A DNA stretch of 64,000 nucleotides from Castor canadensis (taxonomy: Eukaryota > Chordata > Mammalia > Rodentia > Castoridae), in assembly GCF_047511655.1 (NCBI RefSeq), contig NC_133392.1, positions 95,411,042-95,475,041 on the forward strand. The letters are read 5' to 3'. Positions 1 to 11,914 of this stretch are shown one piece after another; the first letter of the stretch is position 1, and the number at the start of each line of letters is the position of its first letter. Under the pieces are notes generated by a model. That model was not told the DNA's origin. It saw only the letters and a program-made list of their open reading frames with translations, and made no database searches. A program made the position numbers and the translations under genes.

Positions 1-572
1 TTATTTTAGAAGTTAAAGAGTTTATCAAACTCCAAATTTCTCAGCATTGGAGAAAAAAACCTGAATTCTTTAACTTACAAGACAAAGCCCTTTATTAGGT
101 GATACAGATCTGCTGAGCTCTTTTTTCATATGATACAATTGTCCTCATCAATATTTTCAACTGTTTACTACACATGAACTTATTATATGATTTCACAAAT
201 TACTGTCTTCTAACACTGTGTACCTCCAGTTATAATTCATCTATAAATTTTGCCAAGTAAATTCTTATTCATCAGGTAGGGTTTGACTAAAACATTCCTT
301 CTCTAGATAGACATTATGACTTTGTCTGCAAGCTTTCTAATAACCTGTGTGCATTTCTATTACATTTTTTGAGGATACTAACTTTGTCTTGTTTGGCTTT
401 TAACAAAACTATGAATTTATTAGTTTAGAGACAATGTCTTGTAGATCACCATATATTTGAAAGAATAGGTAATGTTTGCAACATAATAAACTACTGCTTT
501 AATGAATGTTTTTGAGAATAGAAAAGAAAAACTGAAATAACAAAACCAAATTACAAGTATAGCTATTAAATT
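1..572. other. AT-rich non-coding stretch, nothing recognised
   Basis: No open reading frame of note, no repeat family that I recognise, and no long simple repeat. It reads as ordinary AT-rich intergenic DNA. Confidence 0.6.
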
Positions 573-640
573 CTTTGTTAGTTTCCATCACTGTGATGAA
601 ATATCTGAGAAAAAAATTTTAAGGGAAAATACAAGTATTT
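573..640 (-). mobile_element. Fragment of an ERVL-MaLR LTR (3' end, reversed)
   Basis: The text around 576-620 (a TTAGT start, then CACTGTGATGAAATATCTGAG) has the pattern seen at the reversed 3' end of the MaLR LTRs elsewhere in this window, for example 19,991 and 24,441. Only about 65 bases align before the similarity is lost in an A/T-rich tract, so this is a truncated relic. A chance match is possible because it is short. Confidence 0.45.
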
Positions 641-1599
641 TTTATTAAAAAGCTTAGAAATAAATATATGCATTACAATTTTAAATATAAGGAATGCTAA
701 ATTCTTATTATTAGTATTGATAATATATCTTGTTTTACATATTAAAGGCTAACATTTATTTTTTCCATATGCTATAATTTCAGGATTTTACACTAAAGTA
801 TAGAGTATGATATATATATATACATATATATAGCATTTTCTTTTAACTTGTAGACAGTAATATCTTTCATAGAGATATTAATTTTTTAAAAAATTTATAT
901 GACATGCCTTTTTTCTGATAAGTATACATGGATTTGACTGAAGAACTAAGAGTAGTAACAGACAAGACAGAGAAGAGTCCTGTCTTTACGAGCCTTCCAA
1001 AATGAAACAGCAGATATGTGAATTAATGCATTATTAAAGCTGTAATTACTAAACAACTAGTTATAATGTAGTCAAAACTGATTTGTACATAGTTAATATT
1101 ATTTAATGCGATAAAATGTTACTGAGTCACTACTTAGTTAGGTGGAATGTCAAAGATTGATGGTAATCACCAATATTCATTTTCTCCCCTTCATTCTCTT
1201 CACCCTTTTCACATCTAAAGCCATATTTCTAAGCCTCTCTCTCATCTGTCTCGTTCTTGTCTTGTGGCTAAAGTCTGGACAATGGAATTTGGAGGAAAAG
1301 TGGTAAAGATTGCCTTAGATATGGCCCATAAGAGGATCTTATGAAATTCTATACAGATTCTCTGTTCCCAAAAGGTGATAGTGGTCAGATGCAAAGTTTC
1401 CAGGGGGGAGATCTTATATGATATTGAAGACACTTAGACAAAGGAAGCTCCTGAATAGCTACTTGGAGCAGAGTATACCATACCCTGTAATCACAGGCAT
1501 ATCACAAGTTCAAAGTAAAATTGAACTGTGATAAAAGTGGGAAATGTGTGTGGCAAGCCACTGAGATATTGATCTTGTTTGTGATGGTCAATAGCATAT
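641..1599. other. AT-rich non-coding stretch with a short TA repeat
   Basis: Contains a TATATA/TACATA run at about 809-833. Otherwise no gene or repeat that I can name. Confidence 0.55.
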
Positions 1600-1745
1600 G
1601 GAGACCTACTGAAGATGTTCCAGGAATGGGGGAGGAGACTAAAGAACAATGATAGGCAGGGTAAATTCAACTATGATATAATATAAGATCTTTTGTAAGT
1701 GTCATAATGTACCTCCAGTACAATAATTTTAAAAAAGATTAAAAA
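1600..1745 (+). mobile_element. LINE-1 3'-UTR end fragment
   Basis: Shows the ordered motifs of one L1 3' end subfamily seen five times in the window: a TTCCAGGAATGGGGGAGG box, a TTCAACTATGATATA box, then CTTTTGTAAGTGTCATAATGTACC and an A-rich tail near 1,730-1,745. The other copies are at 6.5 kb, 38.65 kb, 44.6 kb and 51.99 kb. The insertion is strongly 5'-truncated, as is usual for L1. Confidence 0.7.
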
Positions 1746-4545
1746 TTCAAAACATCTATGAATTTAAATGAATGATTGAAAGATTGGGCTATTAGTGTAA
1801 AAATCATGAAGAGGGATCCTGCACGTAGTTTAAAAATGCTATCTAGCTTCATGTGCATAAAAGCATCCTGAGTTCCCCAGGGAAATCAAGTCTTCAGTGA
1901 GTAAAATAAGATTAATTGACAAATAACTGAATGAAGCATTATGTGCAGAGTGTTCAGGTAGTGGAGAATGGACTCTGACCAAGCCCAAAAGCCATCTCAA
2001 TTCTTAAAGGCATGTAGAGGAGAAGACAAGCCATCAAATGAGCTCAAGAAGGAGTAGCCAGGGAGTTAGGCTGAAAACAGGGACATATCTTGTGGTGGGT
2101 AAAAGAAAATGTGTTTTAGAAAGACTGTTTAATACTGCTTAGAGGACAAGGGTGGCCAAATCAGAGAATAGCACTAGCCATTTTGAGAAAAATAGAGACT
2201 ATTGGTACTTTGAGCAAAAGTAATTTTTGCAGTGTTGGGTTCTGAAACAGTGGAGTATATTAAGGAGAGAAAAATATATAAGGAAGTTGAAATAGCTGTA
2301 ATTAGCTTCTGTGTTTAAGAAGTGTTGATAAAATAAAAACTGGAGCTAGTGGCAGAATGATGAAGAAAAACTATTTCTATTTGTAAGCTGAGTATTTCAG
2401 ATGCATGAATGTATGCTGAAAAGGGTGAATGCAAGGGTAGAAATTGGAGAAAATTTCCCAGACTGTCTAAAATTTTAAAGTTCAGTCATGAGGAAGGAGA
2501 GAGGGGTAAATTTTAGAGTGCAAAGGAGGAGTTCAACTTTTGATGGGAACAGGACATTTATTTCATGTTAACAGGAGGAAAGAACAAGTTTTGAAACAAT
2601 TCGATCAAGTCAGAACAACCTGTGCAGTTTTATCTGCTGTTCTACTACTTAGATTCAAGAAACCACTCAGTCATTCTTTATGGAATCTGGTTCTTCAACA
2701 CTTCTTTTGACTGTACAAATTACTCAACTTTCTGTCAATAAATTCCCATATACTTTAGCTAATAAGAGCAATTTTCTTTGGCTTAGTACAGAAAACTCTA
2801 AGTTATGAAATAGGGATATGTGATTAGAAAATATTAATCTTCATGAAAACTTGAGAAATGTTAAATTTAAAGATTTCTGTATACTAAAGTACCTTCCCAA
2901 TAGTCCTGGTATAGTCTTCAAATTTCCAGTAGCAGATAGTATTCGTTGTAGTTTTCAAGGCTTTTATAGCTTTCCATATGGCTGCAAGAGCTCATATGAT
3001 GAACACAATCAAGCAAAGTCAGTGTCAGGTAGACAGATATGACTTTTTCTTTTATCTCTTCATTCAAATGAGTAAGAATGAGTTGATAATATCTATCTGG
3101 TGTCTACTGACAAGGATAGATGCTACTTTTCATAGGAAAACATTTTCTGTAGTTACAATTGACATGTTAAGGCAGAGAAATGTCAGAGATCTGTTCTAGA
3201 GCACTAGATTTCTCACTGCTTTAGCTATGGAATTTATTATATCAATGCAAGTACGTAAAATATATTTTATAAAATGAAAGAGCAGTTTTGCTGGAAATAA
3301 TAATGGGAGTCAGTAAGAACAACTTTATTGTGACTTCTCTCTGAATCTGACTCATATTATACTGCAGATCTACATAGTGAAATAATTTGTTTCAGAAATG
3401 TAATTTTGATAACATAAGAGTGAATATTTTATATGTGTTATACTATAAGTTCCTTGGTCATTTCTAGTATAAATCACAATTTAAAATGCTTAATTAATTA
3501 TGCTGTTGATTTATAGCTATGGCTATAATGTGAATGATTTTAATACATTTCAACTCTTATGTTAAGTAATACTCAATTCAACAAATCATATGGATCATTG
3601 CATGCCATTGAATATGTGTTAACTTTACTAATTGTGTTTTCTCTCCAAAATACTGCAGAGTACTGTGCCAAACAAATTTGAAGGTGATAATACTGTGATA
3701 TCCTTCAACCCCATGATGAGTTGAGTTAATTCAAAGCAAGGGGAGCTGACCCCATTTTTTCTGTAAGTGTTCAATGTGTGTGCTTTAAACTATGAGCTCA
3801 TTCAAATGGTTAGTTTTTCAAATGAGGAAGAACATTAGTCAGTCAAGTCAGTACATTGCAGTTCAACCTGTCAAATAATTTTTACTGTAATTTTGATGAA
3901 TATATTTGCACCCTAAAAAAATATCTTTGTGTTACCATGAACCCCTATTACATAGTTATCTTCAAAAGAGACTATGGAAGTTGGAGGGGTTAAGAGCTAT
4001 ACTCTTAAAAAAATAGTTAGCTTTGGCATTTATTTAAAAAAGAGCTAAATGAACATGCCCACTCTTATACACAGAACCATTCATCAGAGAACAGATGGTC
4101 CCCTACAAGTGAAACTAAACAGTTCAGAAACATGACAATCCATTTATCTTAATGTGAACATCCTCTAGCAGATATCAAAAAACAACCGAGGCGGATTTAT
4201 AACTTTTGGAGTGTATTATACATGCTCTTGAAATCCAAGAAAGAGTGTTTGCATTTAATAATCTGATTCATATTTGTAAATGGCACATGAAAATGTATAG
4301 CAAGACAGTGCTTAAATATTTTGATTATATTCAAAACTACATTAGTAGAAAGATAACATTTATCATCAATATTTTTTGAAGCTTTCTATTCTGTTATGTG
4401 ACAAAACTATCTGAAATTCCCTTCTAAATATCTCTATCTGCCTAGAAGTTTGAAATCTCAGTATCTTTTGTTGGGCTGCATACTTTTACATTAAATTGAA
4501 TAATAAATACGTACATATTTTGTTTACTCTTTTAAATTCATGTGT
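1746..4545. other. Long non-coding stretch, possibly with an old unnamed repeat
   Basis: No coding signal: the small ORFs (for example 2,851-3,199) have no recognisable domain. From about 1,960 to 2,600 the purine-rich text, with phrases such as GGAGTAGCCAGGGAGTTAGG, resembles an ancient mammalian interspersed repeat, but I cannot name the family. The rest is AT-rich with nothing seen. Confidence 0.45.
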
Positions 4546-4549
4546 TCAT

Positions 4550-4720
4550 TTTTCATTTATTCAGCAAGCAGTTATTAGATGGCTGCTTTAAATGCTGCCA
4601 GGAAATGGAAATAAAGAGATAAATCAATGATCTTTATTTCTGCCCTTAAGGATCTTATAGTATAAGAGGGAGAGACAGACATGTAAACATAAAATTAAAA
4701 TAAAGTGAAATAAAAGCTTT
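4550..4720 (+). mobile_element. Ancient mammalian interspersed repeat remnant
   Basis: The order 'TTCATTTATTCAGCAAGCAG', 'TGCTGCCAGG', 'CCCTTAAGGATCTTATAGT', 'GGGAGAGACAGACATG' follows a widely dispersed old repeat present in all placental mammals (start 'ATTTATTGAGTGCC', end 'GAGCTTACATTCTAGT'). The copy is heavily diverged. I do not assign it to MIR3 or L2. Confidence 0.45.
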
Positions 4721-5519
4721 TAAAATGTAGTGAGTGTATGATCTGTCAAAAATACTAACTCATATTTTCCCCCTCCCTTATTCCCAATTCCTCCTCAGTG
4801 CCTTCTTTTCCCACCCTCTCTATTTTAGCCCTCACTCTGTTATTAGTCATTTCCTGTCTTTTGAGATTTAAAAATGTATGTTCTGAAGAGAAGGGAAAGC
4901 TGTAAAGACTTTGACAGAAGATTAAGGAAAACAAAACCAATAAAGAAGAGTGGGGCCTATCTAGAAAAGAGTTTTCTGTATCAAAGAGAGGAAGAGGAGA
5001 GACAGAAGAAAAATGATAAGATTTGGAGATCATGGACTTTGTGAGTGGATTCTTTTCTTAATTTCTGTGAAGGTTGATCTACAGGACCAAGGGTTGAGTA
5101 AAGAGATTTTCTAGATACATTAATGGGATTTGAGTGCTAAGGATATATTTTTCCCCAGATAGTACCCTAGGTATACTTGCCAACCTCAGATAAATAATGA
5201 ATGTGAGTTATGCTAGGTAAACACAATCTTATTCTTAAAAAGTTCCAGTGTAGGAGTATAATACTGCAGAAATAGGCATTCATAATTCATTTTTCCACTC
5301 TTCTAATAAACTCTTCATACTTTTCCTAGAACTTGGAAATAAGGATTATCTTGATGATCTTACATAATCCCCTCCCTTTTGAGTGCAAGAAAATCCTCAA
5401 AATATGATGAATTATCACCTGCTTGACTATGGTACTTTATATGATAACAGGCAGATTATTTGTGTGGGCCTAAACTAATCATATAGGAGCTGAAAAAAAA
5501 AAAAGTGTTATATCCAGCT
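4721..5519. other. Non-coding stretch, strand-asymmetric composition
   Basis: Pyrimidine-rich at 4,765-4,815 and purine-rich at 4,880-5,030. An apparent 92-residue minus-strand ORF over 4,755-5,033 is Leu/Ser/Phe-rich at first and then charged. That is what a composition-biased tract yields, not a protein family. Confidence 0.5.
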
Positions 5520-5915
5520 GGTAGCAGAAAGCAGATTTTAAACATGAGAAGGAAAATTTTTGCTGGCTTGAATGTGAGGTGATCGCAGGACAGTGTGGGC
5601 AGTTTCTGGAAACTAAGAGTGACCTCTGCTGATAGCCAGAGAAGAAATCAAGACCTCAATTCTGCAATTGCAAAGAATCTAATTTGCCAACAGGCTGAAT
5701 GATCTTGGAAATAGATTTTCCCCTAGATACTCCAGATAAGAGCCAAGGTCTGATGACATCTTCATTCTGATTTTTAAGACTGTAAGCTGGGAACCCAATC
5801 AAGCCTAGTCAGAATTCTGACCTGCAGAACTGTGAGATAATAAATGGTACTGTTTTAAAGACACTAAGCCTGTGGGAATAATGGCAAATTTTTATGGAGC
5901 AATAGAAAACAAATA
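5520..5915 (+). mobile_element. MLT1-type ERVL-MaLR LTR, diverged
   Basis: The 3' portion (5,820-5,915) carries the typical LTR end: 'GAACTGTGAGATAATAAAT', a GTTTTAAAG/CACTAAG box, and a terminal 'GCAATAGAAAACAAATAC'. AATAAA inside the first motif is the LTR polyadenylation signal. The 5' part is poorly preserved, so its start is approximate. No internal retroviral region flanks it, so it is a solitary LTR or remnant. Confidence 0.6.
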
Positions 5916-6039
5916 CACGAATGAATATAATACCTACCCCATGGATATTTAAATCTAATGGAGAGAGATAGATATTTAAAAAGACAAGTTGTTATGCTCC
6001 TCTGAAAAAACAAAATGCAAATCATTGTAAGTGAATTTG

Positions 6040-6460
6040 GAAGTAGAAACAGGTTTCAGATTTGGAGAGATTGACTAGAGGGTACCAAGTTGAGATGGTG
6101 ATATTTAAATTAATTTTCAGGGGCAGAGAAAGTCAGCCATGCAGATATCTCGGACAGGTAAAGTCTGGAAATGGAAAGAAAAATTCAAAGGATCTAAAAT
6201 GGAACATGTTTGAAGCACAGCAAGAAGGTCACTGTAGCTAGAGCAACATGAAGAAAGATGAAATTAGCAGATGAAATCAGAGTGGAATCTAGAGACCAGA
6301 CACCCAGGGCTTCAGACACCATTGTCCAGTTCTGACTTTTCCTTTGAAAATCAAATCCAACTAAGGTTTTGGGCAAAAGTGTAACATGGTGTGAGATCTT
6401 TGATTTAAAAGGATTGTTTTAGCTGCTAAGATGCAACAGATGCATATGATCGAAGCTGTT
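6040..6460 (-). mobile_element. L2 LINE fragment (3' region)
   Basis: Read on the minus strand, the segment follows the 3'-terminal coding and UTR region of L2. On the plus strand one sees 'CACAGCAAGAAGGTCACTGTAGCTAGAG', then 'GTGTAACATGGTGTGAGATC', then 'TTAAAAGGATTGTTTTAGCTGCT', in the order and spacing of reversed L2. It is strongly diverged, as expected of an L2 fossil that predates rodents. Confidence 0.55.
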
Positions 6461-6496
6461 ATGGCTTTATTAAATTCTCTTTGCTTTCATTTTTCT

Positions 6497-6945
6497 GTTT
6501 CTTTTTTTTTTTAATTGTGCTGGGTGGGGATATATTGTGGCATTTACAAATGTTCTAATAATATATCAAAATATATCGTATGTGAATTCACCCTCTCCAC
6601 CATTCTCCTTTATCCACTCCCCTTGTCCTAATCCTGGAATAGTTTCAACAGATATAATTTTTCCATTTATGTACATGTGTACACAGTATTTGCACTATAT
6701 TCACCCTTTTACACCTTTTCCCCATCTTTTTCCTCCTCCCACTGATACCAGCTTCCCTAAGCAGGACATGTTCTGCCCTCCTATTCTCCAATTTTGTATA
6801 AGAAAATAAATGACATTTTTTGCTTATTTAAGATAGCTGCACAGGGAGTTTCCTGTGGCACTTCCATGTATATCTGTATTATATACTGATTTGATACATA
6901 GCCTCTATTTTTCTTCTTTTTATCTTAGTCCCTTTCTTATGGTAG
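6497..6945 (-). mobile_element. LINE-1 3' UTR half of an inverted (twin-primed) insertion
   Basis: On the minus strand this reads as an L1 3' UTR ending in an A-tail (the T-run at about 6,502-6,512). In minus-strand order it has the AGCTATC box near 6,835, the 'AGGGCAGAACATGTCCTGC' box near 6,775, the GTGTACACATGTACAT box, the GAAACTATTCCAGGA box near 6,640 and the AATGCCACAATAT end near 6,540. It is directly followed on the right by an ORF2 segment in the opposite orientation. That is the layout left when both strands of the target prime reverse transcription. Confidence 0.75.
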
Positions 6946-6959
6946 TGACAGTCAACACA

Positions 6960-7430
6960 AAGTTCAAAAAATCAACCCTGAAGTTCATTTTCATTTTGAA
7001 ACACAAAAGACAGAATAGCCAGGGCAATACTGAGCAAAAAGAGCAATGCTGAAGTTATTACAATACCCAACTTCAAACTATACCACAGAGCTATAGCAAT
7101 AAAAACAGCATGGCACTGACACAAAAAGCTATAAAGATCAATGAAACAGAATACCCAGATATGAATCCACACAGCTATGCCCACCTGATTTTTGACATAT
7201 GATGGGGAAAACACAGCCTCTTCAACAAATGTTGCTGGGAAAACTGGATATCTGTATGCAGAAAACTGAAACTAGATCCATGTCTGTTACTCTAAACAAG
7301 TATCAACTCAGTGTGGATTAAGGATCTTAACAGAAGGCCTAAAATTTTGAAGCTAATACAGGAAAGAGCAGAGAATACACTAGAATTAATAGGTACAGGC
7401 AATGACAGGAACAAGTAAAAAATTGTAAGA
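6960..7430 (+). pseudogene. LINE-1 ORF2 internal fragment (inverted 5' half)
   Basis: Plus-strand text matches the part of L1 ORF2 downstream of the reverse-transcriptase core: 'ACTTCAAACTATACCACAG', 'AACAGCATGGCACTGAC', 'GCTGGGAAAACTGGATATC', 'CTGAAACTAGATCCATG', 'GTGTGGATTAAGGATCTTAA'. All are landmarks of the segment between the polymerase motifs and the Cys-rich C-terminus. Frames are broken, and the minus-strand ORF over 6,972-7,214 is a shadow. The right edge is vague. No clear target duplication was found. This stretch of ORF2 is within the part deleted from the larger L1 at 11.9-17.3 kb, so it is an independent copy. Confidence 0.75.
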
Positions 7431-7869
7431 AATCCATAAACCCATACAACAAAAGACCAGATAAGATTATAAAGTTCTCAGAAAAATGCTTTTAGGGATC
7501 TATGTCTAGTAGAATGTGTACTATATGAGGTCAACATTTCCAGGGTTTTTTTCTTCTTTTTTTGGGGGAGGATGCTATTTTCTTAACTAGGATATTTCTG
7601 TGGCCTGGAATGGAGTTCCACCTCAATTAAATAATTGTTGAGTAAATGAAGTCATGTAAGAAAGAATCATGATCACTGAACATCACTCATTTATCCAATT
7701 TGTCTGCCAAAGTGAGAGAAGCTGAGCTATATGGAAATTGAATGGACTTGTATTTCTACCATATTGACATAAATATATATTTTGATTCTTTGTTTATTTC
7801 TAAGATATTATATTCCCAATAATGTTGGAACAAATAGTTGTGTCTTTAGGGCTGGGACAATGTGATAAC
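7431..7869. other. Non-coding stretch, nothing recognised
   Basis: AT-rich with a short T/G-rich tract near 7,546-7,572. No repeat family or gene is recognised. Confidence 0.5.
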
Positions 7870-7942
7870 TTTTTGGTGGTACTGGGAGTTGAACTCAAGC
7901 CTTTTACTTGCTGAGAAAGTGCTCAACCACCCATGCCACACA
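7870..7942 (-). mobile_element. ID-like (tRNA-derived) SINE fragment
   Basis: 'TTTTTGGTGGTACTGGGAG' followed by 'TTGAACTCAAGCC' is the reversed tRNA-like half of the local composite SINE. The reversed B-box-like text sits within TTGAACTCAAG. Only the tRNA-derived half is present. The same half is seen in full copies at 28.3, 44.2 and 61.5 kb. Confidence 0.65.
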
Positions 7943-8609
7943 AAGAAGTCCTTCATGAGATCCTTCTTAACATAGTAACATAGTACCTGGTACTATGGTA
8001 AAATGGAACTGAAGAAAAAGAAAAGTAATCTCTGTAAGGGAAAGGATTTTGTCCTTCTCCATCACAGCTATAATCCTGGTGTTGAAAGCACTTATTCTCC
8101 CAATGTGCTCAGTTACGAAGGAGTGGTGATTCAATGAGTACAAAGATTAACAAAAAAGAAAAGAGCATAGCTCTAGTTTCCACTCATTCTCAGTTACGAA
8201 GTTATATTTATAACTATGTAGCTATACACTACAGTTTTTCATTAGTTGATTTTTAAGCTTTGTTCTAAATGTTGGAAAAGAAGAAAATTCTGCTGGTCTA
8301 TTAAATGAATGTATATATTAGATTCAACCTATAGGAATTGCTAATATGTTGAGGGTTGCTTCATTACTTTCTCTAGTTTCTTTTCAGCAATACTCAGTAA
8401 ATATATAAATTTTTGATGGAGGCAAATTAAATTGCTGGATAGAGAAGCAAGCTAGGATGTGGGAAAATCTCTTCACAAGAAGGTCATTCTTTTAAGAAAT
8501 TCATTTGCCAATACATTTCTTAAATATTTTAGCTAAATTTTATGTTTACTGAGAAATATTGGATGTGCTGTTTATCTCTGTGACCTGAGCCCTGTGCACT
8601 AATCCTATG
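7943..8609. other. Non-coding stretch, nothing recognised
   Basis: AT-rich unique-looking sequence with no coding or repeat signal that I can support. Confidence 0.5.
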
Positions 8610-8980
8610 TCTACTCCCATTTGCTCCTCACAGGCTGCCAGTTATATTTCTAAAAAAATGAATCTAATTAGACCACCATTTTATTAACATAACATCAATA
8701 TTTTTGATGTAATAGCATTCAAACCAAAGTCTCTGCCAGGAAATAAAAACATTTTCAGTTTTGGCCTTAATTTTCAAACTAATTTTATGCTATCGTTAGT
8801 CTTCCATCATAAACAGGCTATACCCTGGCCACACTAAAATAGGTAATAGCTTCTTCTCTAAACATATTATATCATGTTTTACTAAAATTACCTTTCATCT
8901 TGACCTTAAAATATCCATTTCATCATTGAAGATTCATCCAAGACCTCCTATCTCCAGGGCAACTTTTCTTACAATCCTAG
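8610..8980 (+). mobile_element. Probable L2 LINE fragment, very diverged
   Basis: Phrases in the L2 3'-end order are visible: 'TTTCTAAAAAAATGAATCTA' near 8,648, then 'CTGGCCACACTAAAATAGG' near 8,825 and 'GATTCATCCAAGACCTCC' near 8,930. Divergence is high and other old LINEs cannot be excluded. Confidence 0.35.
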
Positions 8981-9109
8981 GTGAATGAACACAGTAGTTC
9001 CAACATTATGTTCCAATGCCACTATTGCAGTAATTGATAAAGCCCATTAAATTCCATTGTTCTTTATTTCCCTCTGAAATACTTACCCCGTTACTACTAG
9101 GAGAGTTAC

Positions 9110-9480
9110 CAAACATCCTTTGAGGTGTTGTTTGTACACGTGACTAACTTCTGTCCAATAGGATGTGAACAAAAGTTATGTGAGCTATTTCAAGCTATTT
9201 CATCCTTAAAAGGGAGTTTCTCAATCTCCACTTTCTCTTTTCCTTTCCTGTAGTACAAAACATGTAAAGAGTACCATAGGGAATGGCAGAGCTAAAAGAT
9301 AGACAAAATCAGAATTATTAGAGTGAAGCTTCTCCACACTTAATGACTTGTCTATCAGCTAGGACTTTCATGTGAAAGAAAAATAAGCCTTTCACTTTTT
9401 TAAGGTCTAGTGCTGTTTGGTCTCCATAAAGAAGCTGAAACAATGTCCTAACTAATATTATATATTAACACTCCCTTCAG
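9110..9480 (+). mobile_element. Ancient LTR-like mammalian repeat
   Basis: 'CCAATAGGATGTGAAC', the 'TTAAAAGGGAGTTTCTCAATC' region, then 'GAAAAATAAGCCTTTCAC' and a 'CCTAACTAAT' end follow an old LTR-type repeat (MaLR class suspected). The copy at 18,680-18,935 shows the same family more clearly. The name is uncertain. Confidence 0.45.
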
Positions 9481-11760
9481 AGGTCCAGTCTCATATCAAA
9501 ATGATTAGTTCACATAATGTCTTTGTGTGCTTGAGAACAAAATAAAGAAGGGTACAAGAGGAGAGAATGATTTGAAAAATAAAGAAGCATTTCACAGGAA
9601 TCCAGAAATATGCATTGGAACTTCACTAAAATCTAACAAAGGAAGTGGAAAGTCATCAAAAGCCACATAGTTATTTTCTGAGGTTCAGAGACTTTCTGTG
9701 TGTCTTTCTCTGCTGTCTCTGAAAGTCCATTATCATCCTTCTGCACAGTAATAAAATTTCTCCTCTATCTCACGTGATCTTTCCACATTTCTCTGGAACA
9801 CATCATTTAAATTTAAGCAAAATGCCAAATGGAACTAAGTGCCTTACATTATATCTTCAAATTTATTAAGAGAATCTCGATAGTAGAACTAGGTAGTCTT
9901 CAATCTTAATTTAATCAGAAAGCCAGAAATGAGCATTAATTTTTTTTCTCAGAGAGAGGCAAAAATTATGTGTGCACATCCTTACTGGGAGATGGCTATT
10001 GCAGAAATCAGTTATTGTTACAGGACCTGGTCAAGATTTTACTCATTTTCTTCAAGTCTAGTTCACTTCCTGATAAAATAAATGTTTGCTAGATGAATAG
10101 TGAATGTATGTCTTTCAGGTAGAGCCTGTTAATTGTTAGTACTCAGAAATAGACTTCCTAATTTTGGGTGTAGATTTAAATCTCCTTGTCTAGTAGATAA
10201 GAAGTCAAACACAGACAGTACAGAACTTAACAAAGATCATTTTCAATAACAAAATCATCACTAGCACCCTTCAAGAGGTGACCTATAGAACATAGAACCA
10301 CCCTGGAAATAATACCATCACTTCATGCAAATCATACCTCTCTGCTCATACCAAGTTTTTTTATTGCAGAAATAATTTTTAAAAAACTATTTGCAATTTG
10401 TTTTATGCATTTAGTTTTAAAAGATCTGTTCTGTTTCAATGAGACCACAGAATGAAGTTTTTAACTAAGAGTAAAAAGGTGAAAATAAATTATGAACTCT
10501 GCTTTGATTCCTCAGTTTTGCTTCTTCATTTTTGTTCATGGGTTGTAGAAAGGTGTGATTTATCTGAAGTGAGTAATCTAACGTCCTTGGTTAGGAAGAA
10601 GAAATACAGGATAAAAACATTCAATTTCATTCATCAAATTTAAGAAATGTCAAGTCATGATTGAAGAAGACATATCTATCCTATTAGAAAATGGTTGGCT
10701 TGGGAGATGGAAAGGTATTGGTTGTGTCAGAACAGCCTGATGGAGCAAGTTGACACTACAGTGCATCCCTGGCAGTTTGTTCAGACCATCCATTTCCAGT
10801 GGGGATGGTAATGGGAGGGTGACTCCCTCAGACATTTGGAGATTATTACATCCTTTCACAGATATCATGGTAATGTGGCATCTTATATTTCAATTCTCAT
10901 ACATAATTATGTCAGCAATCTCTCCTGAGGAAAAAAATGATGTTATTCATTAACATCTTTGAATTTATTTCAAACCTTTTGTTTTAAACAATCTCAAAAT
11001 TATAGTTTCAATAACAGTTCAAAAAAGAACTCTTATTTGTCCTTCAATAATAGTCCTTAAGTATTAAGATTTTGCCATACTATTTCTGATACCTGATTAC
11101 TCTAAATAGATATATGTGTTTGTCCAAACATAAAATAAGCACACTGTCCTACATAATAACAATTTAACTTATATAATTTTATAAAATTAACCGTAATATT
11201 TCATAAACACCAAATCTTCAGATTGTATATAGATTTCACCAATATCTCATTATGAACTTTATAATAAACAGACATATCTCAGAATGGTACATTAAATTTA
11301 GCTGACATCTGTTTTTAAAAACATCATCAGTCAGTCAAAATGGAAGAGTTCTTTGGTGTTTACTCAAATTTTAGCACCTTGACACTGGTGTAGGATATGC
11401 TTTTGTGGGTTTGCTAGATGCTTTCTCATTATTCTATTTAGGTAGGATCAATTAGCAGAAAGAACCTCAGAAAGAATGCTACATTCCTCCATGTGCATCT
11501 TATCAGGAGGACCCATTGGTTTTTAATGGTGATGGTAACTTAGATCTCTTGGCTAAAGTGGTATTGGTATCTGAATACTTTTCATCATTAAGTTATTTTC
11601 TAAATTGTAATGTATATTTTTCACAGTACTCATTAAGACTATGCAATTTCATTGTTATTTCTCAAATTTTGTCCTTAAGTGTTAGCATCCATCAATAATT
11701 CTTGTCTGTACTTATTAGCACCCTAACTCTTCATGAACAAATTAAAACAAATCCCTTGGC
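9481..11760. other. Long AT-rich non-coding stretch
   Basis: Small overlapping ORFs on both strands at 10,450-10,953 have no recognisable domain. The segment 10,690-10,870 is somewhat richer in G and C and matches no repeat that I know. No CpG island, RNA gene or simple repeat was seen. Confidence 0.5.
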
Positions 11761-11855
11761 ATTTATTTATTTATTTGTTCATTCAAACAATATAGATAGA
11801 TAGATAATAGATAGATAGATAGATAGACACATACATACATACATACATACATAGA
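11761..11855. repeat. Tetranucleotide microsatellites (ATTT, GATA, CATA)
   Basis: Four ATTT units at 11,761-11,776, an interrupted GATA run at 11,792-11,828, and CATA units at 11,829-11,855. It lies about 60 bases upstream of the L1 insertion. The perfect GATA and CATA runs are likely to be length-polymorphic. Confidence 0.95.
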
Positions 11856-11914
11856 TTTTGTTATGCTATGAACAAAGTTCTAAGGATATTTTACCAGTGA
11901 AGAAAAATGCTCTT

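Noticed and set aside
1440..1520. B1-like fragment (CTACTTGGAG, CTGTAATCACAGGC)
   Set aside because: The two short matches are in the wrong order and spacing for a B1 copy.
4755..5033. 92-residue minus-strand ORF with possible signal-like start
   Set aside because: It results from a pyrimidine/purine-asymmetric tract and has no family resemblance.
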